A DNA stretch of 64,000 nt from Medicago truncatula (lineage: Eukaryota > Streptophyta > Magnoliopsida > Fabales > Fabaceae). The position numbers and the translations under genes are program-made. Positions 24,709 through 35,401 of this stretch are shown in pieces. Each line of letters starts with the position of its first letter. The stretch's first letter is position 1. The stretch is from NCBI RefSeq assembly GCF_003473485.1, contig NC_053047.1:5905001-5969000 (forward strand), written 5' to 3'. The notes beneath the pieces were generated by a model. The model was not told the origin of the DNA and did not search any database. It worked only from the letters and a program-made list of their open reading frames with translations.

Positions 24709-24908
24709 TATTGATTTATGAGAAAAGGGCACACTACAAATTTATTTGAGTTGCAACACAAGTTTTTATCTTATACTAGTAACTAATCCACCAATAAATT
24801 GTAATATAAAATTAGTAAAAAATCAAATTACCCTAGGGTTCAAACTTTTATACTTTAAAAATTTGCAATTACACAAAAAAAATCTAATTGTTTATGTCGT
24901 GTGACTTA

Positions 24909-25610
24909 GGCTGTGTTTGGTAACATAGATAAGCTAGCTTATAACTTCTTGGACTAGTTTATAAGCTTGTTTTGATAGAATAAGACGTGTTTGATAAAAA
25001 TCTTTTCCCATTAGGTTATAGCGTTTTTTGAAAAATTAATTCAAGTAGCTTTTGAGCTTATAGTTTGTCGCTTTTTATACTTTCATCCAATTTTAACCTT
25101 ATTAATTTAATTTTATTAATTTTTAATAAACAAAACTACCACGTTCTAACCACGTTTGATTTCACTTTTTTTTTTCTCAAGGATTTCACTTTCTTTTATT
25201 GGACGTTTTATAACACTTGTTTTAAGGAACTTTTTAAATGTCATCTTACACTTTTTATATACTTTTGTTGTTCCATATTTTTTTTTTTGGTTTACAATAA
25301 ATAGTAAAGCAATTTTAGTTAAATAAAATTCATAAAAAAATTGTTCAATAAAAAATGTCAAATTGAATTCATAAAGTATATTTTAACATATTGTCGATGA
25401 AAATAATTAAAAATAAATACATTTAGTAAAAAATATCATGTGTAATTTATGAAGAAAAAAAACAAAATAAAAACATGTCATTTTATACTTATCAGCCACT
25501 TCAACAACTAATTTTACCAAACACATTATTTTTAAAAAGTGAGATTTTCAGCTATAAGCTAGCTTTTCAGCTATCAGCTAACTTATAGCTTATTTTTACC
25601 AAACAAAGCC
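24909..25610. mobile_element. hAT-like non-autonomous element (GGCTGTGTTTGGTAA family)
   Basis: Left end GGCTGTGTTTGGTAAC, right end TTTTTACCAAACAAAGCC, inverted. AGCTTATAAC/AGCTATAAGCTAGC motifs occur near both ends. The interior has only AT-rich, low-complexity frames. It directly abuts the element starting at 25614. Confidence 0.65.
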
Positions 25611-25613
25611 TTA

Positions 25614-26595
25614 GGGGGTGTATTGAATTGAGAATTCAAGGGATTTTAAAAGACTTTTTTATAATAAAAAAGTCTAGTGGTATTCAATCAAGACTTTTAT
25701 AAAATGTAAACAAATCTTGTGGTATTCAATTAAGACAATCATGACTTTTTTTTTTTTAAGGCAACAAAATCCGTTGGTATTCAATTAAGATTTCTCATGA
25801 CTTATGAATTGTCTATTGGTATTCAAAAGTCTATAGATTTTAATATATTTTTTCGTATAATGGATTTTGTGAGACTTTTTAGTTAAAAATACACATGATA
25901 TGCTCATTCAATAATCTCACAAAAAACCTTGAGACTTTTTGAGACATCTATATTTTTGTTTTTTCTTTCCACACTCATAGCCTATTTTTATTATTCCTTC
26001 ATCGTAATTACTCCTTATTCACAATGCAGTTGCTTCTCATTGTTGTTCATTGTTTTCTCTTTCCAGCCCCCTGAGTTTTTATATTATTGCTTCTCATTGT
26101 TGTTCATGTTCCAGTCAAGAAAATATGTTGATGTGCATGTTACTTACTAATACTAATTGTATTTCACACTAATTATATTTCATTTCACTATTAATATTAC
26201 AGATTCATAAGTGTAAAGTTTTTTCAAGTCAATTTGTAATTCTAATTTATTATGATTATTTGGGTTTTTTTAACATATATTTTTTATTGTTATTATTTTA
26301 CTATACATTAACAAGGAAGGCAACATTATGTTATTTTGTTGTTAACCATATTACAATTTGATAATTGTTCTCATTCACTCTTGTAATATTTAATTTTTCT
26401 TAAGAATTATACAATCCATTCAATCTTAAAATCTCATAAAATCCTTTGAAATCTTAAAAGTTTATATTATAAATTCATTAAAATCCTGATTAAAAATCTT
26501 GATTGTAAAAAGTCCTTTGAATAAAATCTTTTAAAATCCATCAAAATCAATATAATCACACAAAGTCTTTTAAAATCTCAATCCAATACACCCTC
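25614..26595. mobile_element. 982-bp PIF/Harbinger-like non-autonomous element
   Basis: Termini GGGGGTGTATTGAATTGAGA and the complement of CTCAATCCAATACACCCTC, with inner GGATTTTAAAAGACTTT repeated in inverted form. TTA is present on both sides (25611-25613 and 26596-26598), the 3-bp duplication typical of PIF/Harbinger. No transposase reading frame, so non-autonomous. Confidence 0.75.
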
Positions 26596-26598
26596 TTA

Positions 26599-28088
26599 GT
26601 TTCTAGACTAACTTTTTTATTCAAGAGAGTGCGTGAGAGACATGAGAGGAAAAAGAATTTCACAACATGGTATGGATCCCATAGGCCATGGTCTAACCAG
26701 CCTCTTTGTAGTTTGATTTGGGGCTTGTTTATAAACTAACGAAAATTATGTTATGTCAATTCATAATAAACTTATGAAAAATTGTTTATGTTTTTAATTC
26801 ATATGTATATTATACATTATACTAACGAAAAATGTATTTTTATAAACTATTTTTTCATAAACTACATCGACAAACATATAAATAATACATAAAAAATTAT
26901 ATACAAATGACCTTTGAATTATGATTTTAAATTAAACAAAATATTTGATCGAATACAATAAAACATTTTTATATTATAAAGAAACTTTTTAAATCCTAAT
27001 TGAATAAACGCTTTATATACTCATTAGCAATAGTTAGTTCATAAATAGTTAGTTTATTACTTCACAAATAGACAATGTGATTGATGTTAGGTCTTGGAGG
27101 AGCGTCCACATCGAGGTTAGAACAATCACACAAGAGAGACATCACACTCTATCCCAAAACTTTAAGACAATGAGTTTATGAGTTCTCTTATTTATAAGGT
27201 GTTCAACCTTTACTGTTTTATCCGATGTAACACATATAACTCACAATTGCACACCACAACAATTGAACCTTTCAAATTGATCGGTCATTTGATCAAATAT
27301 AGATATTTTTTAGTCAACAATAGTTCTTTTAAAAAAAAAATGATAAACTTTGCATATATGGTATGATTTGAAGGAACATGAAAGAAAGTAAAGTGAAGTT
27401 ATGTGTTAACTAATTAACTAACTTGAAGTACACGTGGGAGTGCCCCAAAATAGCTTATATGAACTCGTGACCACACGAACCTGGTTGGACCCAAAATTGA
27501 GTTATTAATACCAACAGAATTTGAAGATTGCATCTTACGATTTCAATTTTCAAAGATGAAAATGGTTCTAATTTACTCTTCTTGTTCAATTCAACACTAT
27601 TATTATACTCTCTAACGAACAACTCATTCATGCTTCCTCTGTTCTTCAACTGTTTCGCGCCATACAGGTTTCTTCATTATCCACCAATTCCATTCAATTC
27701 AATTTCATTGTTATGTTTTCATTTTCGCTTTCTTAGTTGCATTTTATTCACTTTGTTATCTCATCATTGAAACTTACCTAAATTATTAAATTTTAAAATA
27801 ATCAAAATTCAACCGTGAATAGTGAATTCATGTTTGATTCTCTGTCAACAAAATTGATTTTGACTGAATTGATTCGTTAACTGACTTATGTTTGAATACA
27901 TTTATGTAAAAGTCAACAACAAATTTTAGTGTAATAGAATCAAAACCTTCAATTATTAGCTTTAAGTTTGAATCAATTCTGTATGCAAAATCAATTGTAA
28001 TAGAGAGCATAAATCAATTCCACAGGCTCTAGAATCAATTTTGACCCCTCCAAAAGTGCAACTGAACATTTTGGTGAGTATTATACAA
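26599..28088. other. Intergenic and distal 5' flank of transporter copy 2
   Basis: No supported gene. A stretch at 27085-27215 (GGAGCGTCCACATCGAGG, TTATTTATAAGGTG) resembles LTR-type promoter debris. From about 27700 the sequence matches 30-190 upstream of copy 1 (TCTCATCATTGAAA), so the duplicated unit starts here. Confidence 0.45.
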
Positions 28089-28375
28089 GGGTAAAGAGTC
28101 ATTTTGATCCCTCAGTATAAGGCACTGTCACTATAGTCCCTAAATGTATAAAAATCGGAAACACATCCCTATTGCTTCTTTTGTTTGTAATTTTACAGTC
28201 TAAATTTACCAATGGAAAACACATTTGAAGACTAAACTAAATACCTTAAACCAGATTCGAGGACCAAAATAACTGATAAAAGAGACATTTGTGGATGTAT
28301 TTGCAATTTCGATACATTCTAGGACTATAGTGACAACGCCTCACACATTTAAGTACCAAAGTGCATGTATACCCT
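28089..28375. mobile_element. Foldback MITE (GGGTA...TACCC)
   Basis: Arms of about 80-90 bp are inverted: GTCACTATAGTCCCTAAATG at left is mirrored by CATTCTAGGACTATAGTGAC at right. The core is about 100 nt. It lies within the duplicated 5' flank of transporter copy 2 and is absent from copy 1. Confidence 0.75.
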
Positions 28376-28511
28376 ATTATATTATTCACTAAATTTTTAA
28401 TTCTTCATGAGTAGTTTACATTACATCAATTTCCAATATTAATCAATACTATTTATATGCATGTTTCTCTCGGTCTCTTTGTGTACACCAATTTAAAGAA
28501 GAAAGTTGTAA

Positions 28512-29507
28512 AACTGTCTTTGGGGGGCTCATTTACAATCAACCGGATTGGTTCGCTACCGGTGTAAAGCTAAGAATGTGGAATTTGTTGATAGTTAATA
28601 TTTAGAGCGATTCTTGGTTATGCTCGGAGCCGCTTATGCAGATTTTTCTGCGCTTGTACGCAGTGGCAGGAGATAAAGATTGTACTGTGGCTGAAGCTAG
28701 TGCTGGTCTGGTGGTGTTTAGAGTTGGGAACTGTCATGGCGCCGACCTGTGTTCAGTTGGGAAGAGCAGACTTATGCAGAATTGCTGGAACTGTTGACTG
28801 GTATTTACCCAAACAGAGGGGCTAAGGATTCGTTGATCTGAAAGTGTGATGCGGTTGGATGACACACTGTCAGGAGTCAGGACGGGATACTTTCTGCAGC
28901 AGCAGTCTTTCCAAAATACAGCAATTGACCATGATCTTAGCAAGGCTTTGAGGTAAATCTGGAGTAGTGGTGTTCCATCGAAGATCGACCTTGTGCGAAG
29001 GCTGCTTATTGACAGATTACCTACAAGGATCACTCTGGTGCGAAGAGGTTTGCTAGATTAAACGAGGAAAAGCAGTTCTGTTTTTTGTTTTCGACATGAC
29101 AAAACCTCACAGCACCTATTTTTTGAGTGTTCCTTATCTTGTAGGGCGTGTTCAACAGTCACCTTAATGCACTTTATGTATTCAGAGCGATGATAAGAAA
29201 AAGCTGAAGAAAAAACGTTTCTTAATTTGGCACTACGATTTGGTGCATATGGGTGAGGCGAAATAAGATTATTTTCAAAAGAGGAGTGGCAGATGTTCTA
29301 GAATTATTGAATCATATTATAATGGTGTCTTTGAGTTGGGTGGTTGCTCACAGTGCAGGAAGGTTGGGTTTCAATTTTGTAGACTGGTTTAATAACCCTT
29401 TAGTTTGTCTTGGTTGCATTGTCTAGCTTTATAACCCTCTAGTTTGTAACGTGGAGTACCCCTTGTACACCTATTAATGGCACTTTGCTTCTAAAAAAAA
29501 AACAGAG
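28512..29507 (+). pseudogene. 5'-truncated L1-type LINE insertion (zf-RVT region), dead
   Basis: Frame-broken coding at about 28950-29060 reads WSSGVPSKIDLVRRLLIDRL and then PTRITLVRRGLL, followed by HDKTSQHLFFECS: the zinc-binding zf-RVT region downstream of plant LINE reverse transcriptases. A typical tail (WVRRNKIIF) follows. The 3' end has TTAATGGCACTTTGCTTC plus an A-run at 29492-29502. Direct repeats of 15 nt with one mismatch (AGAAGAAAGTTGTAA / AGAAGAAAATTGTAA) lie at 28497-28511 and 29508-29522. Inserted into the duplicated 5' flank of copy 2. Confidence 0.85.
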
Positions 29508-29547
29508 AGAAGAAAATTGTAATAATATCCATAATTAATATTCTCTG

Positions 29548-29602
29548 TCTATGAGGTGTAGCTTCGTGGAGGAGCTTGATCTTATAACCTCAAGGGATAT
29601 AG
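29548..29602 (+). repeat. tRNA-like (SINE-derived) stretch upstream of transporter copy 2
   Basis: ATGAGGTGTAGCTTCGTGGA...GAGCTTGATCTTATAACC resembles a tRNA D-arm/A-box head. The same stretch occurs at 50590-50645 upstream of copy 4, so it predates that duplication. Confidence 0.45.
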
Positions 29603-29872
29603 TTGCCATTTGTATCACTTTAATTAATAATAAAAATAGCATTTGCCTCCACCTTTCTCTTGCTTCTAATTATTTTAGCTTCTTTTTGTTTTTTGGTTGC
29701 ATTTTTGTAAGATTTCTTGAACTCAATATCTCTGAATTTGTTTGATTAAGTGCTTATTTTGCTATTGATATTTCGGTTCTGAATTATGATCCAATACAAT
29801 ATTTGACAGAGCATCAAGAAGCTGATTTGAAATTTAGAGAGAGAGAGAGAGAGATAGATTTGAAAGCTGAAA

Positions 29873-32800
29873 ATGACAATCGGAGCTCTTGCACCTGATG
29901 CTCTTGTAGCTAATGCAAACCCAAGGAAGAAAAAGGAAGTTGTTGATGAAAATGCACCTTTGTTACCTATGTGTCAAGAAACAGATGCTGAGTTTCATGA
30001 ATTCAATGGAGCTTCATTTCCTGGGGCTGTTTTCAATTTGTCCACCACAGTTATTGGTGCTGGGATCATGGGCTTGCCCGCTTGCGTCAAAAAGTTGGGA
30101 ATGGTACCTGGTCTTCTTGCCATAATCCTAACAGCATTATTGACAGAGAAGGCAATTGAGTTCATGATCAGGTTTTCGAGAGCAGGGAATCTTTCTTCCT
30201 ATGGAAGTCTTATGGGAGATACCTTTGGGAAATACGGAAAAGCACTGGTAGAGATATGTGTTATAATCACTAACGTTGGTATTCTGATTGTTTACATGAT
30301 CATTATTGGTGAGACCTTATTCTTAAGTCTAGCACTGAAAATTTGTATGTCTGGACTTTTACTGTTATGACCAGTTTCTGTTTTAGTTGATTACTCACCC
30401 ATTTATCTGTTTAGACGAGAACTTAAGGTTGCATGATTCAGTTTGGTTTTGTTTGTATTGTAGGTGATGTGATTTCTGGAACGACTTCAGGTGGAATTCA
30501 CCATCCTGGTATCCTTGAAGGATGGTTTGGTGTCCATTGGTGGACTGGGCGCACATTTGTTGTTGTTTTTACAACACTTGCTGTGTTTGGACCTTTGGTC
30601 AGCTTAAAGCGAATTGGTGAGTGTGTATACTTTTCTTGCATTATTTGATGTGAAAAATAGAAATATATTGTTGTGTCACTTAGATTAGATGACAATGTAA
30701 GGAAGATGACTCAAACACTGGATGGTATGGATGAAAGTTTCCATTTCTTTTTAATGGTCACAAGATCAATAAACAATTTGTTGATTCCATCTGTCCCAAA
30801 CTGTGTGAAGAAAACTAGAGATGCAATATGGAAGAGATTTCATTCTGTTCCATCCTATTTTTTATGACCAAACAATTACAAGTTTGACAATCTATTACTT
30901 TTAAACTTCAAACATGTTGCAATTTGATACCAACAAATTAAAAAAAAAAATGGAAATTCAAAATGCATATACTCGGTATTCAACATTCTATTGCTTTGAT
31001 ACATGTTGCATTTTCATACCAACAAATTGAATCCTTTATGCAATGTTATATTCAGGTTATGTGATAGGAGGATGGTAGTTGTCTAACCACTGATATAGTT
31101 AGGATCATCCTCTAAAACCTATGTTGCATGAGTACTCTAAACTCTCGAGTGCAAATTGGTCTAGTATAAAATCAAGTTTTGTTGCTAAGTTGTTTGGTTT
31201 GTTACCAAATGAAATAAATTGCTACTTCACCCCCTTTCATATTTTTGCCCAAGTGAATTAGAACATTAGATTTATATTATCATTTTAATACTTGCTTTTA
31301 TGTTTTTGTACCTTGGTTTTACGTGTTTTCTGGTACACCTGTACACTGCCGGTATCAATACCATTGCTCAACTATGTCCATGCAACACTTCTTTAACAAA
31401 TTTAGCTGCATTATATGTGGTTGTTGCAGATTCATTGAGATTCACATCTGCATTATCAATTGGATTAGCAGTTCTTTTTCTCGTCATTGCTGGGGGGATC
31501 TCAATTATCAAGATTATTAGTGGACGCATTGGGATGCCCAGACTCTTCCCTGTCATTACTGATGTAGATTCTGTTTTTGATCTATTCACTGTATTTCCTG
31601 TGCTGATGACAGCTTATATCTGTCACTACAATGGTATGAAATTGTTTGAAACCTTTGCTTAATAATCGATTCCCTTGTTTTAATGTTTTTACTCAGAATT
31701 GACTTGTGAATTTCTAAGTTTCTTATGGATTTGCATGAAGAAGGTTGAGGTCTTCTGACTACTTATTCCAAAACCATCACTTCATTCCATTTCCAACTAA
31801 TTTGCAAAGAAACCATGCATGTCAACTTTTTATATGCTATAATGATATTGATTCCTTTGCACTGCATTAGTCTCTTTTATGAAAAAATAATTATTTTATG
31901 AGCTAAAAAAATTGAAATTCAGCTTATTTTAGTTAATTTCTGGTTATGCACCATTAGTTGGAACTGGGAAGACTAAAATTTGTTTACTTCATGGATGTAT
32001 TGTCTGATTTTTGCATTAATTTTTGTGTGTTCTTTATTTGCAGTTCATAACATTGATAATGAACTGGAGGATTCCTCACGGATGCGTGGGGTTGTGCGTA
32101 CTTCCCTTACTCTATGCTCTTCAGTATATGTACTGACAAGCTTCTTTGGGTTCCTTCTATTTGGTGAAGGAACTCTTGATGATGTGCTTGCCAATTTTGA
32201 TACTGATTTTGGAATTCCTTTTGGTTCTGCTCTTAATGATGCTGTTCGTTTTAGCTATGTTGCGCATCTTGTGCTTGTATTTCCTGTAGTTTTCTATGCA
32301 TTGAGGGTCAACATAGATGGTCTCATATTTTCCTCTTCGAGAAGGCCTTTGGTTGTTGATAACTTCAGATTTGCATCAATTACTATTGCCCTTGTTGGCA
32401 CTATCTTCCTCGGGGCAAATTTCATACCTAGCATTTGGGTTATTTTCCAGTTCTCTGGAGCAACAGGTGCTGTTTGTATAGCATTCATATTTCCAGCTGC
32501 AATCACTTTGAGGTGAGTCTGGTCACTGAACTCATTTAGTTCTGTAATGGATTTTTTGGTGGTTTTACTGTTTGCTTTAGATATTTAGTGGAAGAGAAGT
32601 AAAAAAAAATTGAAACATGGTTATATAATCGAGATTCACAAGGACGACCGATTTTCTGAATCATGTATGGAATCTTATTATTAATTGTAAGATACATTAG
32701 CAATAAAAATATGACATTTTAAGTAAATACAAGCAACATAGCAAACTTATAAACTAATATTTCATCTACTAATCTCAAAATAATGTAAGATTCAACTCAT

Positions 32801-33666
32801 AAATCAAATGATAAAAAAGTGGCTGTTTATACATAGTTGTCAGAAAAGAAGTGGCTGGCTATTCTGAGTTTAGGTAGTGATTCATTCTAATGAATCAGGA
32901 CTCATCATAATGAATCGGACTCAAGATGAGATTCATTTCCAATATAGATATAGATATACAATAAAGATTCGTATCAAATGGATTTAATTTTGTATCAAAT
33001 CAAAATACGACTCTATGGATAGAAATAAAAGTTTGATTGATTTACGTCATTATAGGATTTTGTTCTTTAACTTGCATCGAGACAAAATACCTAAATAAGC
33101 ATTCATGAAGGACGGCATTAACCTAGTTTATTTGGTAAATACTAACTGGATTTCTAATTATCAGAATCCATTATATAGAAAAACTGCAGAAAATGGTGAT
33201 AGTTGCCTTGTACCATGTGACACATCAGCCGCAACATTGATTAAATACCTTTAACGCCCCTCAGACGAAGTTTTCTACGACATTGAGATGGCCATTGACA
33301 TATGGTAGCAGCATAGAAGGCAGAGAGCAAACCCTAAGGCAAAACCCTATCAGAGCCCTTTTTCTCTTCCAGGAGGAGGGCCCCCCCCCCCCCCCCCCCC
33401 CCCACAATATTTTATTTCAAGAATTCTAAGATACTTATCATTCTCTTAAGTAGTTTTATAGACGGTTCTCTGTTCATGCTTTTGCATATGATTATTCAAC
33501 TCAACAATTATCATTAAGCATTTTCTTTTCCTACAGGGATCGATACAACATAGCAACTAAAAAAGACAAGATTATGTCTGTCCTTATGATAGTGATGGCG
33601 GTTTTTTCAAATGCTGTGGCTATATACAGTGATGTTTCTGCTTTGATCAACAAGAAGGAAACTTAA
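29873..33666 (+). CDS. AVT6-type amino acid transporter, copy 2 (463 aa, 5 exons)
   Basis: Paralogue of the transporter at 1012. Exons 29873-30308, 30464-30616, 31430-31633, 32044-32512, 33537-33666 (436/153/204/469/130 nt; 1392 nt, 463 aa, no internal stop). It has the longest N-terminal tail of the four (MTIGALAPDALVANANPRKKK), then the same LLP motif, the TM1 signature with Pro for Ser (FPGAVFNLSTTVIGAGIMG), and the same order of membrane segments. Exon 3 has GRIGMPRLF where the other copies have GGIG or GGIE. The short C-terminus ends NKKET. A (GA)n tract lies just before the start codon. Intron 4 is about 1 kb, against under 100 nt in copy 3, and contains a 23-nt C run. A LINE and a MITE sit in its upstream region. 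The protein looks functional. Confidence 0.9.
32513..33536. other. Expanded intron 4 of transporter copy 2
   Basis: 1024 nt, against 225, 86 and 178 nt in copies 1, 3 and 4. About 32600-33400 has no counterpart in the other copies. It contains three TGAATC-type repeats near 32880-32930 and a GC-richer stretch at 33230-33403. It looks like an unidentified insertion; no ORF. Confidence 0.5.
33381..33403 (+). repeat. Homopolymer of 23 C in intron 4 of transporter copy 2
   Basis: GGAGGAGGG is followed by 23 consecutive C. Such a run is rare in AT-rich plant introns and could form an i-motif, with a G-quadruplex on the other strand. It could also mark a sequencing or assembly artefact. Confidence 0.85.
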
Positions 33667-35401
33667 TGTGAGCGATTCCTTGATTTGATAGCTCACAGTA
33701 CAAGTATTTCCATACTTTCAGATGAAAGGAACATAATTTCTGATGGTTGTATAAAATTATTTTTTTGTGAGGGTCTGATAGGTTGATTAATATAAACAAA
33801 GCTACCATATGTGCATATATTCTTCAAAACTGTGTGATGGCCTGCAACATGTTCAACGTTGGTTATAACAGAGTAGAGTTATAACATCACAAATCCGAAG
33901 CTGTATACGGACATGGTATGAAAACAAACTCAACCCAACTGTCGACATGATTAAAAAATAAATGAAAAACACAATGCTATATTTATCCGACTCCGACTAC
34001 ATATTTGTTGCCAAAATATCATATTTCTTTTGTAACATGCAAAAGCATCCCAGAATATAGGATGCATGTTACTAAAGGGATGTGCCGGTGGTTGTGAAAG
34101 AATGGTCAAGTTCAAGCAGTTTTGGACAAGACAAATAAATTGAATTATGGATTTGAACATGTGTGGCTTGTTAATAGATTGTTTTCTAAATTTTCCTTGT
34201 AATTGAACTGTTGATGCACTTCATAGTATGGCACAATTATATATGTTTTCGTTGATTGGTTGTAAGAAGAGGTTGAAAAGAGAGAAATATGTGAAAATGT
34301 AGTAGTTTTGACATAAAGTGTGGTATAAGAGAAAGAGGAGAGAAGAAATAGAAGTGAATCGAAAGTGAGAAGAGAGTTCACAAAAATGCTGAAATTGATA
34401 GGTTGGACACCGTTGGTTTGAACTCTGACTTCTCCTATTTGTGTGTGAGTTTTTAGTAGATGTTGTCATTTTGTCTAGTTAACAAAAGTGACTAGAAAAT
34501 TATAATTATAGTTGAAAAGACTTAACTGTCCTTAATATTAAACAATCAACATACAATTATTTTATATTTCTTAATTGATTCGCTTTGAATAGTTTGGTAT
34601 GTTAAATTAATTTTAAAAAAGAACAGCTTTATCGTATAATTAACTTTTATATAAAATATGTATTTTTCTTAATAAAATATAATATATTTAATTTTCTAGT
34701 TTTTCGTTTTAAATAAATACAACAATCTTTTCAACATAAAATATAAACATAAAATAATTAAAAAGTCAAATATATTTCTCTACTTCTATCTTTTCAACCC
34801 TTTACTTTCAATGCCTCTCTTATGTTTTTTATGGGACATATATATAACCATAACTACATCCTTCTATAAAAAATCCTATTTTTTAGTACAAAAATTATTA
34901 TCTACTTTCTAATTCAAAATTCAATGAAAATAAAAAATGCAACTGTCCAAACCGCTATCCTTTAACTTTAAAGAGTTTTGTCATTTATTACTATTCTATT
35001 AGGTTCAAGCGACTAGTTTCGACAGTTGTATGTAGAAGGTATTGATTCACGCAATAAAATAAGTTATCCTTTGACAAAGTTATCTATAAAAAAACATTCC
35101 ATTGCATAATTGAGAAGGTATTATATTAATGCGTATTTCTTTTTTATTATATTTAATTGACTCACACCAACCAATGATAACAACAAATTATTGTCTTTTG
35201 TCTTCTTTCATCACTACCACTCATTTTCTCTTGCTTCTAATATAATATCTTGGTTTCATTGGCTTCTAAATCTAATACAGTATTTGGTTTTATTGACCTT
35301 TAATGTGTATCAAAGGTTGCTATAAAGTTTTGAATATATTTTTCAAGCTGAAAAACGGGTTTATTCAAAAAATAAAAAAGGATACTGCATGAAAAGTGAA
35401 A
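33667..35401. other. Between transporter copies 2 and 3
   Basis: The first about 560 nt match the 3' flanks of the other copies. The remainder is AT-rich; short reading frames on the - strand at 34145-34469 are low-complexity Ser/Thr/Phe and unsupported. The 5' flank of copy 3 shows little similarity to those of copies 1, 2 and 4, except the CTTGCTTCTAAT/TTTGGTT stretch near 35230-35290. Confidence 0.5.

Noticed and set aside
25065..25361. Hydrophobic frames on both strands
   Set aside because: T- and A-rich interior of the hAT-like element; composition alone explains the Phe/Leu and Lys runs.
27178..27366. 62-aa + strand frame
   Set aside because: Lies in LTR-like debris; no domain and an AT-rich frame.
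34145..34469. Two overlapping - strand frames rich in Ser, Thr and Phe
   Set aside because: Low complexity, no domain, no conserved counterpart at the other transporter flanks.
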